Part shown: in pieces, positions 46,663 to 57,496 of the stretch | Layout of the letters: every line of letters begins with the position of its first letter | Position numbering within the stretch: position 1 is the first letter of the stretch | NCBI RefSeq assembly: GCF_000005825.2 | Contig: NC_013791.2 | Span: 124,001-188,000, forward strand | DNA: 64,000 nt | Direction of reading: 5' to 3' | Origin: Alkalihalophilus pseudofirmus OF4 | GTDB lineage: Bacteria; Bacillota; Bacilli; Bacillales; Bacillaceae_D | Translations under genes and position numbers: made by a program | The notes under the pieces: model-generated | Seen by the model: only the letters and a program-made list of their open reading frames with translations | The model's database searches: none | What the model was told of the DNA's origin: nothing

Positions 46663-46665
46663 TAT

Positions 46666-46738
<73 letters not shown>

Positions 46739-46754
46739 CTCTTATTAGTTAAGT

Positions 46755-46839
46755 GGAGGGGTAGCGAAGTGGCTAAACGCGGCGGACTGTAAATCCGCTC
46801 CCTCCGGGTTCGGCGGTTCGAATCCGTCCCCCTCCACCA
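46755..46839 (+). tRNA. tRNA-Tyr (GTA)
   Basis: 85 nt with a long variable arm and encoded CCA; anticodon loop CTGTAAA between GCGGA and TCCGC. Confidence 0.96.
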
Positions 46840-46846
46840 TTTATGT

Positions 46847-46921
46847 TGGGCTATCGCCAAGCGGTAAGGCAACGGATTTTGATTCCGTCATGCGTAGGTT
46901 CGAATCCTGCTAGCCCAGCCA
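46847..46921 (+). tRNA. tRNA-Gln (TTG)
   Basis: 75 nt with encoded CCA; anticodon stem-loop ACGGA-TTTTGAT-TCCGT. Confidence 0.96.
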
Positions 46922-46927
46922 TTTTTA

Positions 46928-47000
46928 GAGCCATTAGCTCAGTTGGTAGAGCATCTGACTTTTAATCAGAGGGTCGAAGGTTCGAGTCCTTCATGGCTCA
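46928..47000 (+). tRNA. tRNA-Lys (TTT), no encoded CCA
   Basis: 73 nt; anticodon stem-loop TCTGA-CTTTTAA-TCAGA. The acceptor ends ATGGCTC-A and is followed by TTTTT, so CCA is not encoded. Confidence 0.96.
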
Positions 47001-47035
47001 TTTTTATATCGTTCATCTTCCTAAGGTGAACTGAT

Positions 47036-47110
47036 GCGGAAGTAGTTCAGTGGTAGAACACCACCTTGCCAAGGTGGGGGTCGCGAGTTCGAATCTCGTC
47101 TTCCGCTCCA
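47036..47110 (+). tRNA. tRNA-Gly (GCC)
   Basis: 75 nt with encoded CCA; anticodon stem-loop CCACC-TTGCCAA-GGTGG. Confidence 0.96.
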
Positions 47111-47117
47111 TACATAC

Positions 47118-47193
47118 GGGGCCTTAGCTCAGCTGGGAGAGCGCCTGCCTTGCACGCAGGAGGTCAGCGGTTCGATCCCGCTAGGCTCCACCA
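47118..47193 (+). tRNA. tRNA-Ala (TGC)
   Basis: 76 nt with encoded CCA; anticodon stem-loop CCTGC-CTTGCAC-GCAGG. Last gene of the cluster. Confidence 0.96.
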
Positions 47194-47207
47194 AACTTAC
47201 ATATTTC

Positions 47208-47237
47208 AACCCTTAGCCTGCCAGCTAAGGGTTTTTT
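47208..47237 (+). terminator. Terminator after the tRNA cluster
   Basis: AACCCTTAGC (47208-47217) pairs with GCTAAGGGTT (47224-47233), 6-nt loop, followed by TTTTTATT. It could also serve the convergent Spo0E-like gene, but there is no U-tract on the minus strand. Confidence 0.85.
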
Positions 47238-47243
47238 ATTGTT

Positions 47244-47417
47244 TTATTCTTCTTTTAATAACAAATCATATTCGTTCAGTAATTCATCTAAATGTTGACT
47301 TTGCCAAACAATCAATTCTGAATGCAAGGGCATTGTCTGTGCAAGTTCATTCAATTTATGTCTAGCTGCTTCAATTTGATAAAGAAGATCGTTGTGTGAG
47401 CATGTCATCATAAGCAT
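47244..47417 (-). CDS. Spo0E-family aspartyl-phosphate phosphatase
   Basis: A 57-aa protein: MLMMTCSHNDLLYQIEAARH, KLNELAQTMPLHSELIVWQ, SQHLDELLNEYDLLLKEE. The Spo0E-family signature SQxLDxLL is present as SQHLDELL within two predicted helices. Such proteins dephosphorylate Spo0A~P and so delay sporulation. AGGAGGG lies before ATG 47417. It is transcribed toward the tRNA cluster and divergently from sigW. Short size means it is easily missed. Confidence 0.85.
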   Translation of the reverse strand: MLMMTCSHNDLLYQIEAARHKLNELAQTMPLHSELIVWQSQHLDELLNEYDLLLKEE

Positions 47418-47559
47418 ATTTTACACCCTCCTAACGGAAATAACTGGTTATTATTTGAATACCCATTATTATCAAATTAAAACATCATTAGGAAGTAGCT
47501 TCTATTTTTTTATGATAAAATAATAGAAGCAAAGAAAAAATGAAATAATACCTAATGAA

Positions 47560-47586
47560 TGAAACCTAATAATAAATCCAAACGTA
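47560..47586 (+). promoter_or_regulatory. Sigma-W-type autoregulatory promoter
   Basis: TGAAAC (47560-47565) and CGTA (47583-47586) with a 17-nt spacer match the sigma-W consensus and lie 37 nt before sigW. Bacillus sigW is autoregulated from such a promoter. Confidence 0.8.
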
Positions 47587-47622
47587 TATCACTATAGATT
47601 GAATATAAGCAGGGGATAAATA

Positions 47623-48186
47623 ATGGAAGCGATTGTGAAACGAATCATCCTAGAAATAAAACAAGGTGATGAGCAAGCATTTGCAGAGTTGGTAGAGTTA
47701 TATAAAGACAAAGTATATCAAGTAGCATATCGTATGGTTGGTAACGCTCATGAAGCACAAGATGTCGCTCAAGAGGCTTTTCTCCGTGCTTATACTAATC
47801 TCGATCGTTTCGATACGAATCGTAAGTTCTCAACATGGATTTTCCGCATTGCTACAAATGTGGCGATTGACCGTTTGAGAAAAAAGAAGCCTGATTTCTA
47901 TTTGCAAGATCAAGTTCAAGGGTCTCGGGATCTAACCTATGAAAGTCAATTAGCAGCAAGTGATGATCTTCCTGAAGAACAAATTGTCACCGCTGAAATG
48001 CAGGAGTGGGTTCAAGGTGAAATTAATAGGCTGCCTGTTAAATATCGAACAGCTATCATATTGAAATATTTAGAAGACCTCTCATTAAAGGAGATTAGTG
48101 AGATTTTGGATCTGCCTGTATCTACTGTGAAGACTCGCATACACCGTGGCAGAGAAGCGCTAAGAAAGCGAATGCGTCATTTGTAG
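47623..48186 (+). CDS. sigW: RNA polymerase ECF sigma factor SigW
   Basis: Extracytoplasmic-function sigma factor, 187 aa, for envelope and antimicrobial stress. Region 2 contains AYRMVGNAHEAQDVAQEAFL and STWIFRIATNVAIDRLRKK; region 4 contains LPVKYRTAIILKYLEDLSLK and PVSTVKTRIHRGREALRKRM. The length and sequence match Bacillus SigW, and the promoter, rsiW and cdaA neighbours agree. Released when RsiW is degraded by site-1/site-2 proteases encoded elsewhere. Confidence 0.95.
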   Translation: MEAIVKRIILEIKQGDEQAFAELVELYKDKVYQVAYRMVGNAHEAQDVAQEAFLRAYTNLDRFDTNRKFSTWIFRIATNVAIDRLRKKKPDFYLQDQVQGSRDLTYESQLAASDDLPEEQIVTAEMQEWVQGEINRLPVKYRTAIILKYLEDLSLKEISEILDLPVSTVKTRIHRGREALRKRMRHL

Positions 48187-48202
48187 AAAGGAGGACTTAA
48201 TG

Positions 48203-48850
48203 ATGAAATGTGAACAAAGCTATGAGCAATTAATTCATAAATACTTAGACGGTGAAGCCACTTCAACAGAGAGACAAACGTTAGAAAAACACCTTAATGA
48301 ATGTCCTCATTGCATGCTGCATGTTCGTGAATTAAAGAAGGCTATTGCCTTTGTCCAAAGTGCCTCCCATATTGAAGCACCTAAAGATTTTACAGCAAAT
48401 GTGATGGCTGACCTGCCTCAAAAGAAAACCACATCAAAAACCAAATCTACTTGGAAGCGGTGGATGAAGAACCACCCTATTCTTGTAGCGGCTGCTGTAT
48501 TTATTTTACTCATGTCAACAAGTATCTCTACTTTATGGCAAGGGAACAATAATGATCAAATTAGCTTTACAGGCTCAGGGAATGTTCAGATTGATCATGA
48601 AAGTGGACGTGTCATTGTTCCCGAGGGAGAAGTGATTGATGGCGATCTTGTCATTCGAAATGGAGAGTTAGTGGTGGAAGGTGAGGTGCGGGGCAATATC
48701 TTATTAGTGAACAGCCAACCTTATTTAGCTTCTGCCGGTAGTGTTTCAGGAGAAATTGATGAAGTAGACCAAGTGCTTGATTGGGTATGGTATCACACGA
48801 AAACTTTCTTCAATGAAGTTCTCTCAATTATTCAACGAGACGAGCAATAG
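48203..48850 (+). CDS. rsiW: Anti-sigma-W factor RsiW
   Basis: Membrane anti-sigma factor, 215 aa from ATG 48203: GGAGG is 8 nt away and the start gives C3, H30, C34 and C37, the same numbering as B. subtilis RsiW. The zinc anti-sigma motif is H-LNE-C-PH-C. A single transmembrane segment follows (HPILVAAAVFILLMST, about residues 94-109) with an extracytoplasmic domain of beta-rich DUF-type repeats. ATG 48200 is a possible alternative. Co-transcribed with sigW. Confidence 0.94.
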   Translation: MKCEQSYEQLIHKYLDGEATSTERQTLEKHLNECPHCMLHVRELKKAIAFVQSASHIEAPKDFTANVMADLPQKKTTSKTKSTWKRWMKNHPILVAAAVFILLMSTSISTLWQGNNNDQISFTGSGNVQIDHESGRVIVPEGEVIDGDLVIRNGELVVEGEVRGNILLVNSQPYLASAGSVSGEIDEVDQVLDWVWYHTKTFFNEVLSIIQRDEQ

Positions 48851-48866
48851 TAAGGCCTGATAACTG

Positions 48867-48890
48867 AGCTCCGATAAGGGGCTTTTTTTA
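48867..48890 (+). terminator. Terminator after rsiW
   Basis: AGCTCC (48867-48872) pairs with GGGGCT (48878-48883) via a short loop with one G-U pair, followed by a run of seven T. Short stem but good T-tract. Confidence 0.6.
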
Positions 48891-48956
48891 ATGACCTTTA
48901 TTAATAATCTTTTCTAATTGAGCGAGAAACGGGTCTAAAAAGAAATAATGAATGTA

Positions 48957-48965
48957 TGGTATAAT
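48957..48965 (+). promoter_or_regulatory. Extended -10 promoter candidate for cdaA
   Basis: TGGTATAAT is an extended -10 (TGnTATAAT). The -35 region is poor (A-rich). It lies just ahead of the 13-bp repeats and about 195 nt before cdaA, in a 309-nt gap that holds no gene. Confidence 0.5.
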
Positions 48966-48978
48966 GATACAGTTGAGT

Positions 48979-49017
48979 GAAATGGCTTCATGAAATGGCT
49001 TCATGAAATGACTTCAA
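48979..49017 (+). repeat. 13-bp tandem repeat, three copies, upstream of cdaA
   Basis: GAAATGGCTTCAT at 48979-48991 and 48992-49004, then GAAATGACTTCAA at 49005-49017. Each junction also forms the short inverted repeat ATGAA...TTCAT. It lies directly downstream of the -10 candidate, so it would be in the leader RNA or an operator. Confidence 0.85.
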
Positions 49018-49159
49018 TGAGTTATTGCTTATATTGAAGACAATTCGTTTTGAATGAATAAAAGTTGTGTAAAATGACTAATACCTACAAAATTATGTAT
49101 AGATTACGGGTAAACAATGAAAGTAGTAGTTGAATGCTAATGGTTTGGAGGAAAGTGCC

Positions 49160-49984
49160 ATGTTCCCATTCGAGGATTATACGTGGCTCAATTATATTGG
49201 GCAGGTTGTAGATATTTTACTTGTCACATACGTTGTGTACAAGCTCATTATGATCATACGCGGCACACGAGCAGTACAGCTTGTTAAAGGGATAACCGTT
49301 ATCCTCGTTGTATGGTTTATAAGTAGATTTTTTGGCCTTAGAACGCTTGAATTCCTCATGTCTCAAACCTTAACTTATGGTTTGTTAGCGATTATTATCA
49401 TCTTCCAGCCGGAGTTGAGACGTGCGCTTGAACAACTGGGCCGAGGACGCTTTTTCTCAAGCAGAACACCACCAGAAGATGATTCTACGAAAAAATCAAT
49501 TGAAGGCATCGTAAAGGCTTCTGTTTATATGGGGAAACGTCGCATTGGAGCGTTAATGTCTGTTGAACGAGAGACGGGGATGTCTGATTATGTGGAAACA
49601 GGTATTTCAATGGACGCTCACTTAACATCAGAGCTATTGATCAACACCTTTATCCCGAATACTCCTCTGCATGACGGGGCTGTTATTATTAAAGGAGATA
49701 AGATATTGGCTGCAGGTTGTTATCTTCCTTTATCTGAGAATCCATTTATCTCAAAAGAACTTGGGACGCGTCATAGGGCAGCGCTTGGAGTCAGTGAGGT
49801 TACAGATTGTCTAACGATCATTGTCTCTGAAGAAACGGGTGCGATTTCATTAACTAAAAATAGTGAATTGCACAGAGATCTAGATGAAGAACAATTAAGG
49901 TTATTGCTAGAAAATAATCTGTTAACAGAAAGCAAGCAGCAAACATCTTCTCGCTGGAAGTGGGGAGGGAAGAAGAATGGATAA
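49160..49984 (+). CDS. cdaA: Diadenylate cyclase CdaA
   Basis: Membrane enzyme that makes c-di-AMP from two ATP, 274 aa. ATG 49160 is chosen since GGAGG at 49147-49151 is 8 nt away and the protein matches CdaA from there. Three N-terminal membrane segments (about 13-31, 40-60, 68-84) precede the DAC domain with DGA (172-174) and RHR (204-206), the nucleotide-binding motifs. It overlaps cdaR by 8 nt and precedes glmM, the conserved cdaA-cdaR-glmM operon. Confidence 0.96.
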   Translation: MFPFEDYTWLNYIGQVVDILLVTYVVYKLIMIIRGTRAVQLVKGITVILVVWFISRFFGLRTLEFLMSQTLTYGLLAIIIIFQPELRRALEQLGRGRFFSSRTPPEDDSTKKSIEGIVKASVYMGKRRIGALMSVERETGMSDYVETGISMDAHLTSELLINTFIPNTPLHDGAVIIKGDKILAAGCYLPLSENPFISKELGTRHRAALGVSEVTDCLTIIVSEETGAISLTKNSELHRDLDEEQLRLLLENNLLTESKQQTSSRWKWGGKKNG

Positions 49985-51221
49985 ACTATTTAACAGTCAT
50001 TGGTTTGTAAAAATTATTTCCTTCTTTATTGCTTTGATGTTATTTGCGATGGTGAATATGGATGATTTGACCAGCCAGCCTGGCATATTGCCATCCTTAA
50101 GTGATAGAACTTCAACGCTTGAAGAAGTGGAAGTTTCTGTTTTATATGATGAAGAGAATTTTGCAATTGTCGATCAAACAGAGCATGTTCAGGTGAAATT
50201 AAGCGGCTCTCAAAGTGCAATCGCATTTTTTCAGCTGATGAGACCGACATATGAGGTTTTTGTAGATGTTACAGAGAGACAAGAAGGAGTACATACACTA
50301 AGCATTCAACATAGAGGGTTTCCGGGTGATTTATCCGTTTCTATTGTCCCTCAATTTGCTAGAGTGGAGCTCCAAGAAAAGCAAACCGTGTCTATCCCGG
50401 TTGATGTAGAGCTTGTCAATACTGACGGGGTAAAGGAAGGCTATTCAGTAGGCACGCCGATGGTTTCTCCTGTTAATGTCACAGTGACAGCAGCGAGGGA
50501 AGTAGCTGCTGAAGTAGCAGATGCTAAAGCTTATGTAGATGTGACAGACGCAGATAAAATGCTTGAGGAAGCCGTACCGGTTAAACTGTATGACAGCAGC
50601 GGAAATGAGCTTCACTTAGATGTAGAACCAGGTATTGTTGATGTAAGGGTGCCTGTCACAAGCCCTAATAAAAGTGTGCCGATTAAAGTCTCACGCGAAG
50701 GCGAGCTTGAAGAAGGCTTAAGTATCGAGTCAGTAAACGTTGAACCAAAAGAAGCGGTTATCTACGGTCCCTTTGATGTGATCGAGTCGATAAATGTGTT
50801 AGAAGGATTAACGATTGACCTTGATGAAATAACAGAAAGCGAAACTTTCACAATGGAGCTTCCTGTACCAGCAGGAGTGCAGACGATTGATCCTGAAGTG
50901 GTGGAAGTGACTGTGAATGTAGCCGAAGAAGAATCTAGACAATGGTCAGATGTATCGATTGAAATGATTGGTGCGAGCGACGAAACAGATGTCCGTTTCA
51001 ATGAAGGAGAGGATGATACCCTGTCTATTATTGCTCACGGAGCAGAAACGAATCTCGACCAATTTTCTGTAGATGATATTCAAGTCTATATTGATGTTAG
51101 CGGCTTAAGTGAAGGGGAGCATTCCGTTCCTATTCAAATTAACGGCCCACAAAATATTCGGTTTAGTGTGAGTAAAACAAATGTAGAGGTAATCGTCTCA
51201 GACCAATCAGAATCTGAGTGA
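49977..51221 (+). CDS. cdaR: CdaA regulator CdaR (YbbR-domain protein)
   Basis: Extracytoplasmic regulator of CdaA, 414 aa. The N-terminal membrane anchor is WFVKIISFFIALMLFAMV (about residues 9-27), followed by about four YbbR repeats (such as VELQEKQTVSIPVDVELVN, then VDVRVPVTSPNKSVPIKV). Starts inside cdaA (8-nt overlap), so translation is coupled. CdaR represses or modulates c-di-AMP synthesis in Bacillus relatives. Confidence 0.93.
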   Translation: MDKLFNSHWFVKIISFFIALMLFAMVNMDDLTSQPGILPSLSDRTSTLEEVEVSVLYDEENFAIVDQTEHVQVKLSGSQSAIAFFQLMRPTYEVFVDVTERQEGVHTLSIQHRGFPGDLSVSIVPQFARVELQEKQTVSIPVDVELVNTDGVKEGYSVGTPMVSPVNVTVTAAREVAAEVADAKAYVDVTDADKMLEEAVPVKLYDSSGNELHLDVEPGIVDVRVPVTSPNKSVPIKVSREGELEEGLSIESVNVEPKEAVIYGPFDVIESINVLEGLTIDLDEITESETFTMELPVPAGVQTIDPEVVEVTVNVAEEESRQWSDVSIEMIGASDETDVRFNEGEDDTLSIIAHGAETNLDQFSVDDIQVYIDVSGLSEGEHSVPIQINGPQNIRFSVSKTNVEVIVSDQSESE

Positions 51222-51247
51222 TGATAGCTGAAGGAGAGAGTTAAAAC

Positions 51248-52597
51248 ATGGGTAAATATTTTGGTACAGATGGTGTAAGAGGAGTTGCAAATAAGGATTT
51301 AACGCCTGAGCTTGCATTTAAGTTAGGGAGAATGGGTGGTTATGTCTTAACTAAGCAAACAGATAAACCGCGTGTGGTCATTGGACGTGATACGCGGATT
51401 TCAGGTGAAATGCTTGAGAGCGCATTAGTTGCCGGACTCTTGTCTATTGGTGCAGAAGTTATGCGTTTAGGTGTTATTTCAACTCCTGGGGTTGCTTATT
51501 TGACAAAGGCGTTAAGCGCTGATGCGGGTGTAATGATTTCAGCTTCCCACAATCCAGTGCCTGATAACGGCATCAAATTCTTTGGTCCAGATGGCTTTAA
51601 ATTGTTAGATGAGCAAGAAAAAGAAATTGAAGACCTTATTGACCAGACAGAAGATGCCCTGCCGCGTCCTGTGGGCGATGCTGTCGGTCAAGTAAATGAT
51701 TATTTTGAAGGCGGACAGAAATACATTCAGTTCTTAAAGCAAACAGTTCAAGACGATTTTTCTGGCATCCATATTGCGCTTGATTGTGCAAACGGGGCAG
51801 CATCGTCTCTTGCACCGCATTTATTCGCAGATCTTGAAGCGGATATTTCAACAATGGGTACCTCGCCAAACGGTATAAACATTAATGAAGACTGTGGTTC
51901 CACTCACCCAGAACACCTTGCAGAGCTTGTAGTAGAAAAGGGAGCACAAGTAGGACTGGCATTTGATGGAGATGCTGATCGTCTGATTGCAATTGATGAA
52001 AACGGGCAGATCGTTGATGGGGATCACATTATGTTTATCTGTGCGAAGTTCATGAAGGAGCAAGGCTGGCTTAATCACGGAACCGTCGTATCAACAGTAA
52101 TGAGTAACCTTGGCTTCTACAAAGGCTTAGAAGAGGCTGGTATTGATACGAAGCAAACTGGTGTTGGTGATCGCTATGTGATGGAGGAAATGAGAAAGGG
52201 AGGCTACAACTTAGGTGGTGAGCAATCCGGACATATTATTTTCCTAGATCATATTACAACAGGTGATGGGATGTTATCAGCGCTTCAGCTGGTTAATATC
52301 ATGAAAGTAACGGGCAAGAAGCTGTCTGAGCTGGCAAGTGAGATGGAAACATTCCCTCAAACGCTTGTAAATGTTCGTGTGACGGATAAGCATGCCGTAA
52401 CGGATAATGAGAAGGTTCGTGCATCTATTGAAGCAGTAGAGGCAGATATGGCAGGAGAAGGACGTGTTCTTGTACGACCATCAGGAACGGAGCCGCTTGT
52501 CCGCGTGATGGTAGAGGCTAAAACAGAAGAAAAATGTGAACAATATGTAACAGAAATTGCTAAGGTCGTTGAAGCAGAAATGGGCTTGGCTGAGTAA
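51248..52597 (+). CDS. glmM: Phosphoglucosamine mutase GlmM
   Basis: Converts glucosamine-6-phosphate to glucosamine-1-phosphate for cell-wall precursors; also forms a complex with CdaA. It is 449 aa. The phosphoserine is S100 within MISASHNP, the Mg-binding loop is DGDADR (240-245), and the phosphate-binding loop is [12 protein letters not shown] near the C-terminus. GAAGGAGAG precedes ATG. Third gene of the cdaA-cdaR-glmM operon. Confidence 0.98.
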   Translation: MGKYFGTDGVRGVANKDLTPELAFKLGRMGGYVLTKQTDKPRVVIGRDTRISGEMLESALVAGLLSIGAEVMRLGVISTPGVAYLTKALSADAGVMISASHNPVPDNGIKFFGPDGFKLLDEQEKEIEDLIDQTEDALPRPVGDAVGQVNDYFEGGQKYIQFLKQTVQDDFSGIHIALDCANGAASSLAPHLFADLEADISTMGTSPNGININEDCGSTHPEHLAELVVEKGAQVGLAFDGDADRLIAIDENGQIVDGDHIMFICAKFMKEQGWLNHGTVVSTVMSNLGFYKGLEEAGIDTKQTGVGDRYVMEEMRKGGYNLGGEQSGHIIFLDHITTGDGMLSALQLVNIMKVTGKKLSELASEMETFPQTLVNVRVTDKHAVTDNEKVRASIEAVEADMAGEGRVLVRPSGTEPLVRVMVEAKTEEKCEQYVTEIAKVVEAEMGLAE

Positions 52598-52601
52598 AGA
52601 T

Positions 52602-52648
52602 TATGCATGAGAGGTGAACCAAATCCACTTCTCATGCATATTTTTTTA
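52602..52648 (+). terminator. Terminator after glmM
   Basis: TATGCATGAGAGGTG (52602-52616) pairs with CACTTCTCATGCATA (52626-52640) with one G-U pair, followed by TTTTTTT. It separates glmM from the glmS leader. Confidence 0.9.
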
Positions 52649-52726
52649 GTATTGCAAGGTTCTCTCACTCTTTCATCTAATCTTCTAAAAATCTTCTAAA
52701 ATAAGGTGTAAAAATCTTACCAATGA

Positions 52727-52755
52727 TTGACGTTCATACATCAATCTTGTATGAT
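52727..52755 (+). promoter_or_regulatory. Sigma-A promoter of glmS
   Basis: TTGACG (52727-52732), 17-nt spacer, TATGAT (52750-52755), placing transcription start about 45 nt before the ribozyme cleavage site. Confidence 0.75.
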
Positions 52756-52802
52756 AATGTTTGTATTTATAACGAGGAGGGTAGAGGTATTTTGGTAGAA
52801 AT

Positions 52803-52945
52803 AAAAAGCGCCTGAACTACACATGGACGGAAATCTGTGTAGTTGACGAGGAGAGGGTTTATCGATTGTTCGGCGGATGCCCTCCGGTTGTAGCATGACA
52901 GCCGTTAAGTTTCTGTAAAAAACAAAGGGGTGACTCTTTGCACAA
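52803..52945 (+). ncRNA. glmS ribozyme (GlcN6P-responsive riboswitch)
   Basis: Self-cleaving riboswitch. The cleavage site is between A52807 and G52808 of AAAAAGCGCC; then AACTACACA/TGTGTAGTT (P2), TTGACGAGGAGAGGGTTTA, GGCGGATGCCCTCCGGTTG, and the P4 hairpin CAAAG...CTTTG (52923-52940) follow. Glucosamine-6-phosphate triggers cleavage and mRNA decay, giving feedback on glmS. Confidence 0.95.
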
Positions 52946-52987
52946 AATCAGAAACAGCATGCCACAATAATTAAAATGAAAAGAGTG

Positions 52988-53019
52988 GGGGCAAGTATGC
53001 CCTCTAGGTTTCTTGCCCC
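52988..53019 (+). other. Hairpin between ribozyme and glmS start
   Basis: GGGGCAAG (52988-52995) pairs with CTTGCCCC (53012-53019). It ends 23 nt before ATG and 9 nt before AGGAGG, without a T-run. It may be a spacer or stabiliser of the cleaved mRNA. Confidence 0.45.
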
Positions 53020-53041
53020 TGACTTCAGGAGGTAATTTATT

Positions 53042-54844
53042 ATGTGTGGTATTGTTGGATATATTGGTACAGAAGATGCAAAAGAAATCCTATTACGTGG
53101 ACTTGAAAAGCTTGAATACCGAGGCTATGACTCAGCTGGTATTGCTGTCGCAAATGGTAATGGAGTTCATGTATTTAAAGAAAAAGGGCGTATTGCTTCA
53201 TTACGTGATGTAGTTGATACAACTGTAGACGGAACGGTAGGAATTGGTCATACACGTTGGGCAACGCATGGTGTACCGAGCAAGGTAAACGCTCACCCGC
53301 ATCAAAGTACAACAGAACGCTATACGCTTGTTCACAACGGTGTTATTGAGAATTATGAACAGCTTAAGCGTGAGCATCTAACAAATGTAGAACTTAAAAG
53401 TGATACGGATACAGAAATCATTGTTCAATTAGTAGAGAAGTTTACAGCTGAAGGAAAATCAATTGAAGATGCTTTCCGTCAGACGCTGTCTTTATTAAAA
53501 GGTTCGTATGCGATTGCTCTTCTTGATAACGAAGATACTGACACTGTATATGTAGGGAAGAATAAGAGCCCGTTGCTAATTGGAGTTGGCGATGAAGTAA
53601 ACGTTATTGCATCTGATGCGATGGCTATGCTTCAAGTAACGAATCAGTTTGTTGAAATCATGGATGAGGAAATTGTTATTGTGACACGTGAGAGTATTAC
53701 AATCAAAACTCTTGATGGCACAGTCATGACACGTGAGCCTTACACAGCAGAGCTTGATGCAAGTGACATTGAAAAAGGAACATATCCTCACTTCATGTTA
53801 AAAGAAATTGATGAGCAGCCATTTGTTATCCGTAACATCATTCAAAAATATCAAAACGAAGACGGCTCTGTACGCCTTGATGACGACATTCGTGCGGCTA
53901 TGAAGGGTTCAGATCGTATTTACATTATTGCAGCAGGAACGAGCTACAACGCTGGTCTTGTTGGAAAGCAATTAATTGAAAAAATTGCACAACGTCCGGT
54001 AGAGGTTCATATTGCAAGTGAATTCTTGTACAACATGCCTTTACTATCAGACAACCCACTCTTTATTTTCATCTCGCAAAGTGGTGAGACAGCTGACCTT
54101 CGCGGAGTATTAGTTGACGTGAAGAAACGCGGCCACAAGGCATTAACGATTACAAACGTACCAGGTTCAACGCTTTCTCGTGAAGCTGACTTTACGCTTC
54201 ACACGTATGCGGGACCTGAAATTGCCGTTGCATCAACAAAAGCTTATACAGCTCAAATGGCTGTGTTAACATTGCTTGCTGTTGATACGGCAAAAGCAAA
54301 AGGAATCGAGCTTGACTTTGATCCATTACAAGAGCTTGCGATTGTTGCAAATGCAATGGAGACTCTTACGAACCAAAAAGAGCAGTTCGAACAAATTGCA
54401 CGTGATTATTTAACAATCACTCGCAACTGCTTCTTTATCGGCCGTGCGGTAGACTTTTATGTAGGATTAGAAGGCTCCCTGAAGCTGAAGGAAATCTCAT
54501 ACATTCAAGCAGAAGGCTTTGCTGGCGGGGAGCTTAAGCATGGTACGATTGCCCTTATTGAAGACGGCACACCGGTTATTGCTCTAGCGACTCAAAAGCA
54601 CGTAAGCCTAAGCATCCGCGGGAATGTAAAAGAAGTAGCAGCACGTGGTGCGAATGCATGCATTATCAGTATGGAAGGTATGGAAGAAGAAGGCGATGCA
54701 TTTGTACTTCCAGCGGTGCACGAGTATCTAACGCCGCTTGCAGCCGTTATTCCAATGCAGCTGATTTCTTACTATGCAGCCCTTCACCGTGATTGTGATG
54801 TAGATAAACCTCGTAACCTTGCGAAAAGTGTTACTGTAGAGTAG
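53042..54844 (+). CDS. glmS: Glutamine-fructose-6-phosphate aminotransferase GlmS
   Basis: First committed enzyme of UDP-GlcNAc synthesis: fructose-6-P + glutamine to GlcN6P. It is 600 aa. The N-terminal nucleophile after Met removal is Cys ([10 protein letters not shown]); the glutaminase domain reaches about residue 240. Two SIS domains follow, with [14 protein letters not shown] and [10 protein letters not shown], and the C-terminus is [22 protein letters not shown] precedes ATG. It is controlled by the upstream ribozyme and followed by a terminator. Confidence 0.98.
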   Translation: MCGIVGYIGTEDAKEILLRGLEKLEYRGYDSAGIAVANGNGVHVFKEKGRIASLRDVVDTTVDGTVGIGHTRWATHGVPSKVNAHPHQSTTERYTLVHNGVIENYEQLKREHLTNVELKSDTDTEIIVQLVEKFTAEGKSIEDAFRQTLSLLKGSYAIALLDNEDTDTVYVGKNKSPLLIGVGDEVNVIASDAMAMLQVTNQFVEIMDEEIVIVTRESITIKTLDGTVMTREPYTAELDASDIEKGTYPHFMLKEIDEQPFVIRNIIQKYQNEDGSVRLDDDIRAAMKGSDRIYIIAAGTSYNAGLVGKQLIEKIAQRPVEVHIASEFLYNMPLLSDNPLFIFISQSGETADLRGVLVDVKKRGHKALTITNVPGSTLSREADFTLHTYAGPEIAVASTKAYTAQMAVLTLLAVDTAKAKGIELDFDPLQELAIVANAMETLTNQKEQFEQIARDYLTITRNCFFIGRAVDFYVGLEGSLKLKEISYIQAEGFAGGELKHGTIALIEDGTPVIALATQKHVSLSIRGNVKEVAARGANACIISMEGMEEEGDAFVLPAVHEYLTPLAAVIPMQLISYYAALHRDCDVDKPRNLAKSVTVE

Positions 54845-54866
54845 TAGAAGAATAAATAATCAGATC

Positions 54867-54897
54867 ACCCCTTTGGTTTTAATCCAAAGGGGTTTCT
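54867..54897 (+). terminator. Terminator after glmS
   Basis: ACCCCTTTGG (54867-54876) and CCAAAGGGGT (54884-54893) pair around 7 nt, followed by TTCTTATT. Confidence 0.85.
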
Positions 54898-54918
54898 TAT
54901 TGTAGGAAAAGAGACTGC

Positions 54919-54982
54919 AAAAAAACACCTTACATGGCTTCTGGCCTGAACTTTCAGACCAGAAAGCCTATAAAGTGTTTTA
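54919..54982 (-). terminator. Terminator after katG
   Basis: On the minus strand AAAACACTTTATAGGC and CCAGAAGCC-type arms form a long imperfect stem (outer ACAC/GTGT, inner GGCTTCTGG/CCAGAAAGCC) followed by TTTTTTT. It closes the convergent katG transcript. Confidence 0.7.
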
Positions 54983-54994
54983 TTTAATGATATT

Positions 54995-57226
<2,232 letters not shown>

Positions 57227-57257
57227 TTAAAAGTGCAAAGACAATATCGATTATTAC

Positions 57258-57286
57258 ATTATAATTATAATAAATAATAACCTGAA
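57258..57286 (-). promoter_or_regulatory. katG promoter
   Basis: On the minus strand TTCAGG (57286-57281), 17 nt, TATAAT (57263-57258). The -10 is perfect; the -35 is imperfect, in keeping with repression and oxidative-stress control. Confidence 0.6.
57259..57273. promoter_or_regulatory. PerR-type box of katG
   Basis: TTATAATTATAATAA matches TTATAATnATTATAA at 13 of 14 specified positions (one mismatch at position 11). It overlaps the katG -10 element, so PerR binding would block transcription until peroxide inactivates it. The rest of 57179-57496 holds nothing else I can support. Confidence 0.75.
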
Positions 57287-57496
57287 TAAAAAGCAATACG
57301 CATCGATGTCCCAAAAAACAATCGAAGCGAGTGACTTATACCTAGTTCATTCTAAAGTCAGGTTATGGATTCCTGCATGTTTAACAAAAGTTCAAAAATT
57401 CCTGGATACTTATCATATTATTTACAGTTTCTTTATTTAAATTCACCATAAATTCTAGATGCCTCGTACATACTAATGGTGCGAGGAGGGTTATGA

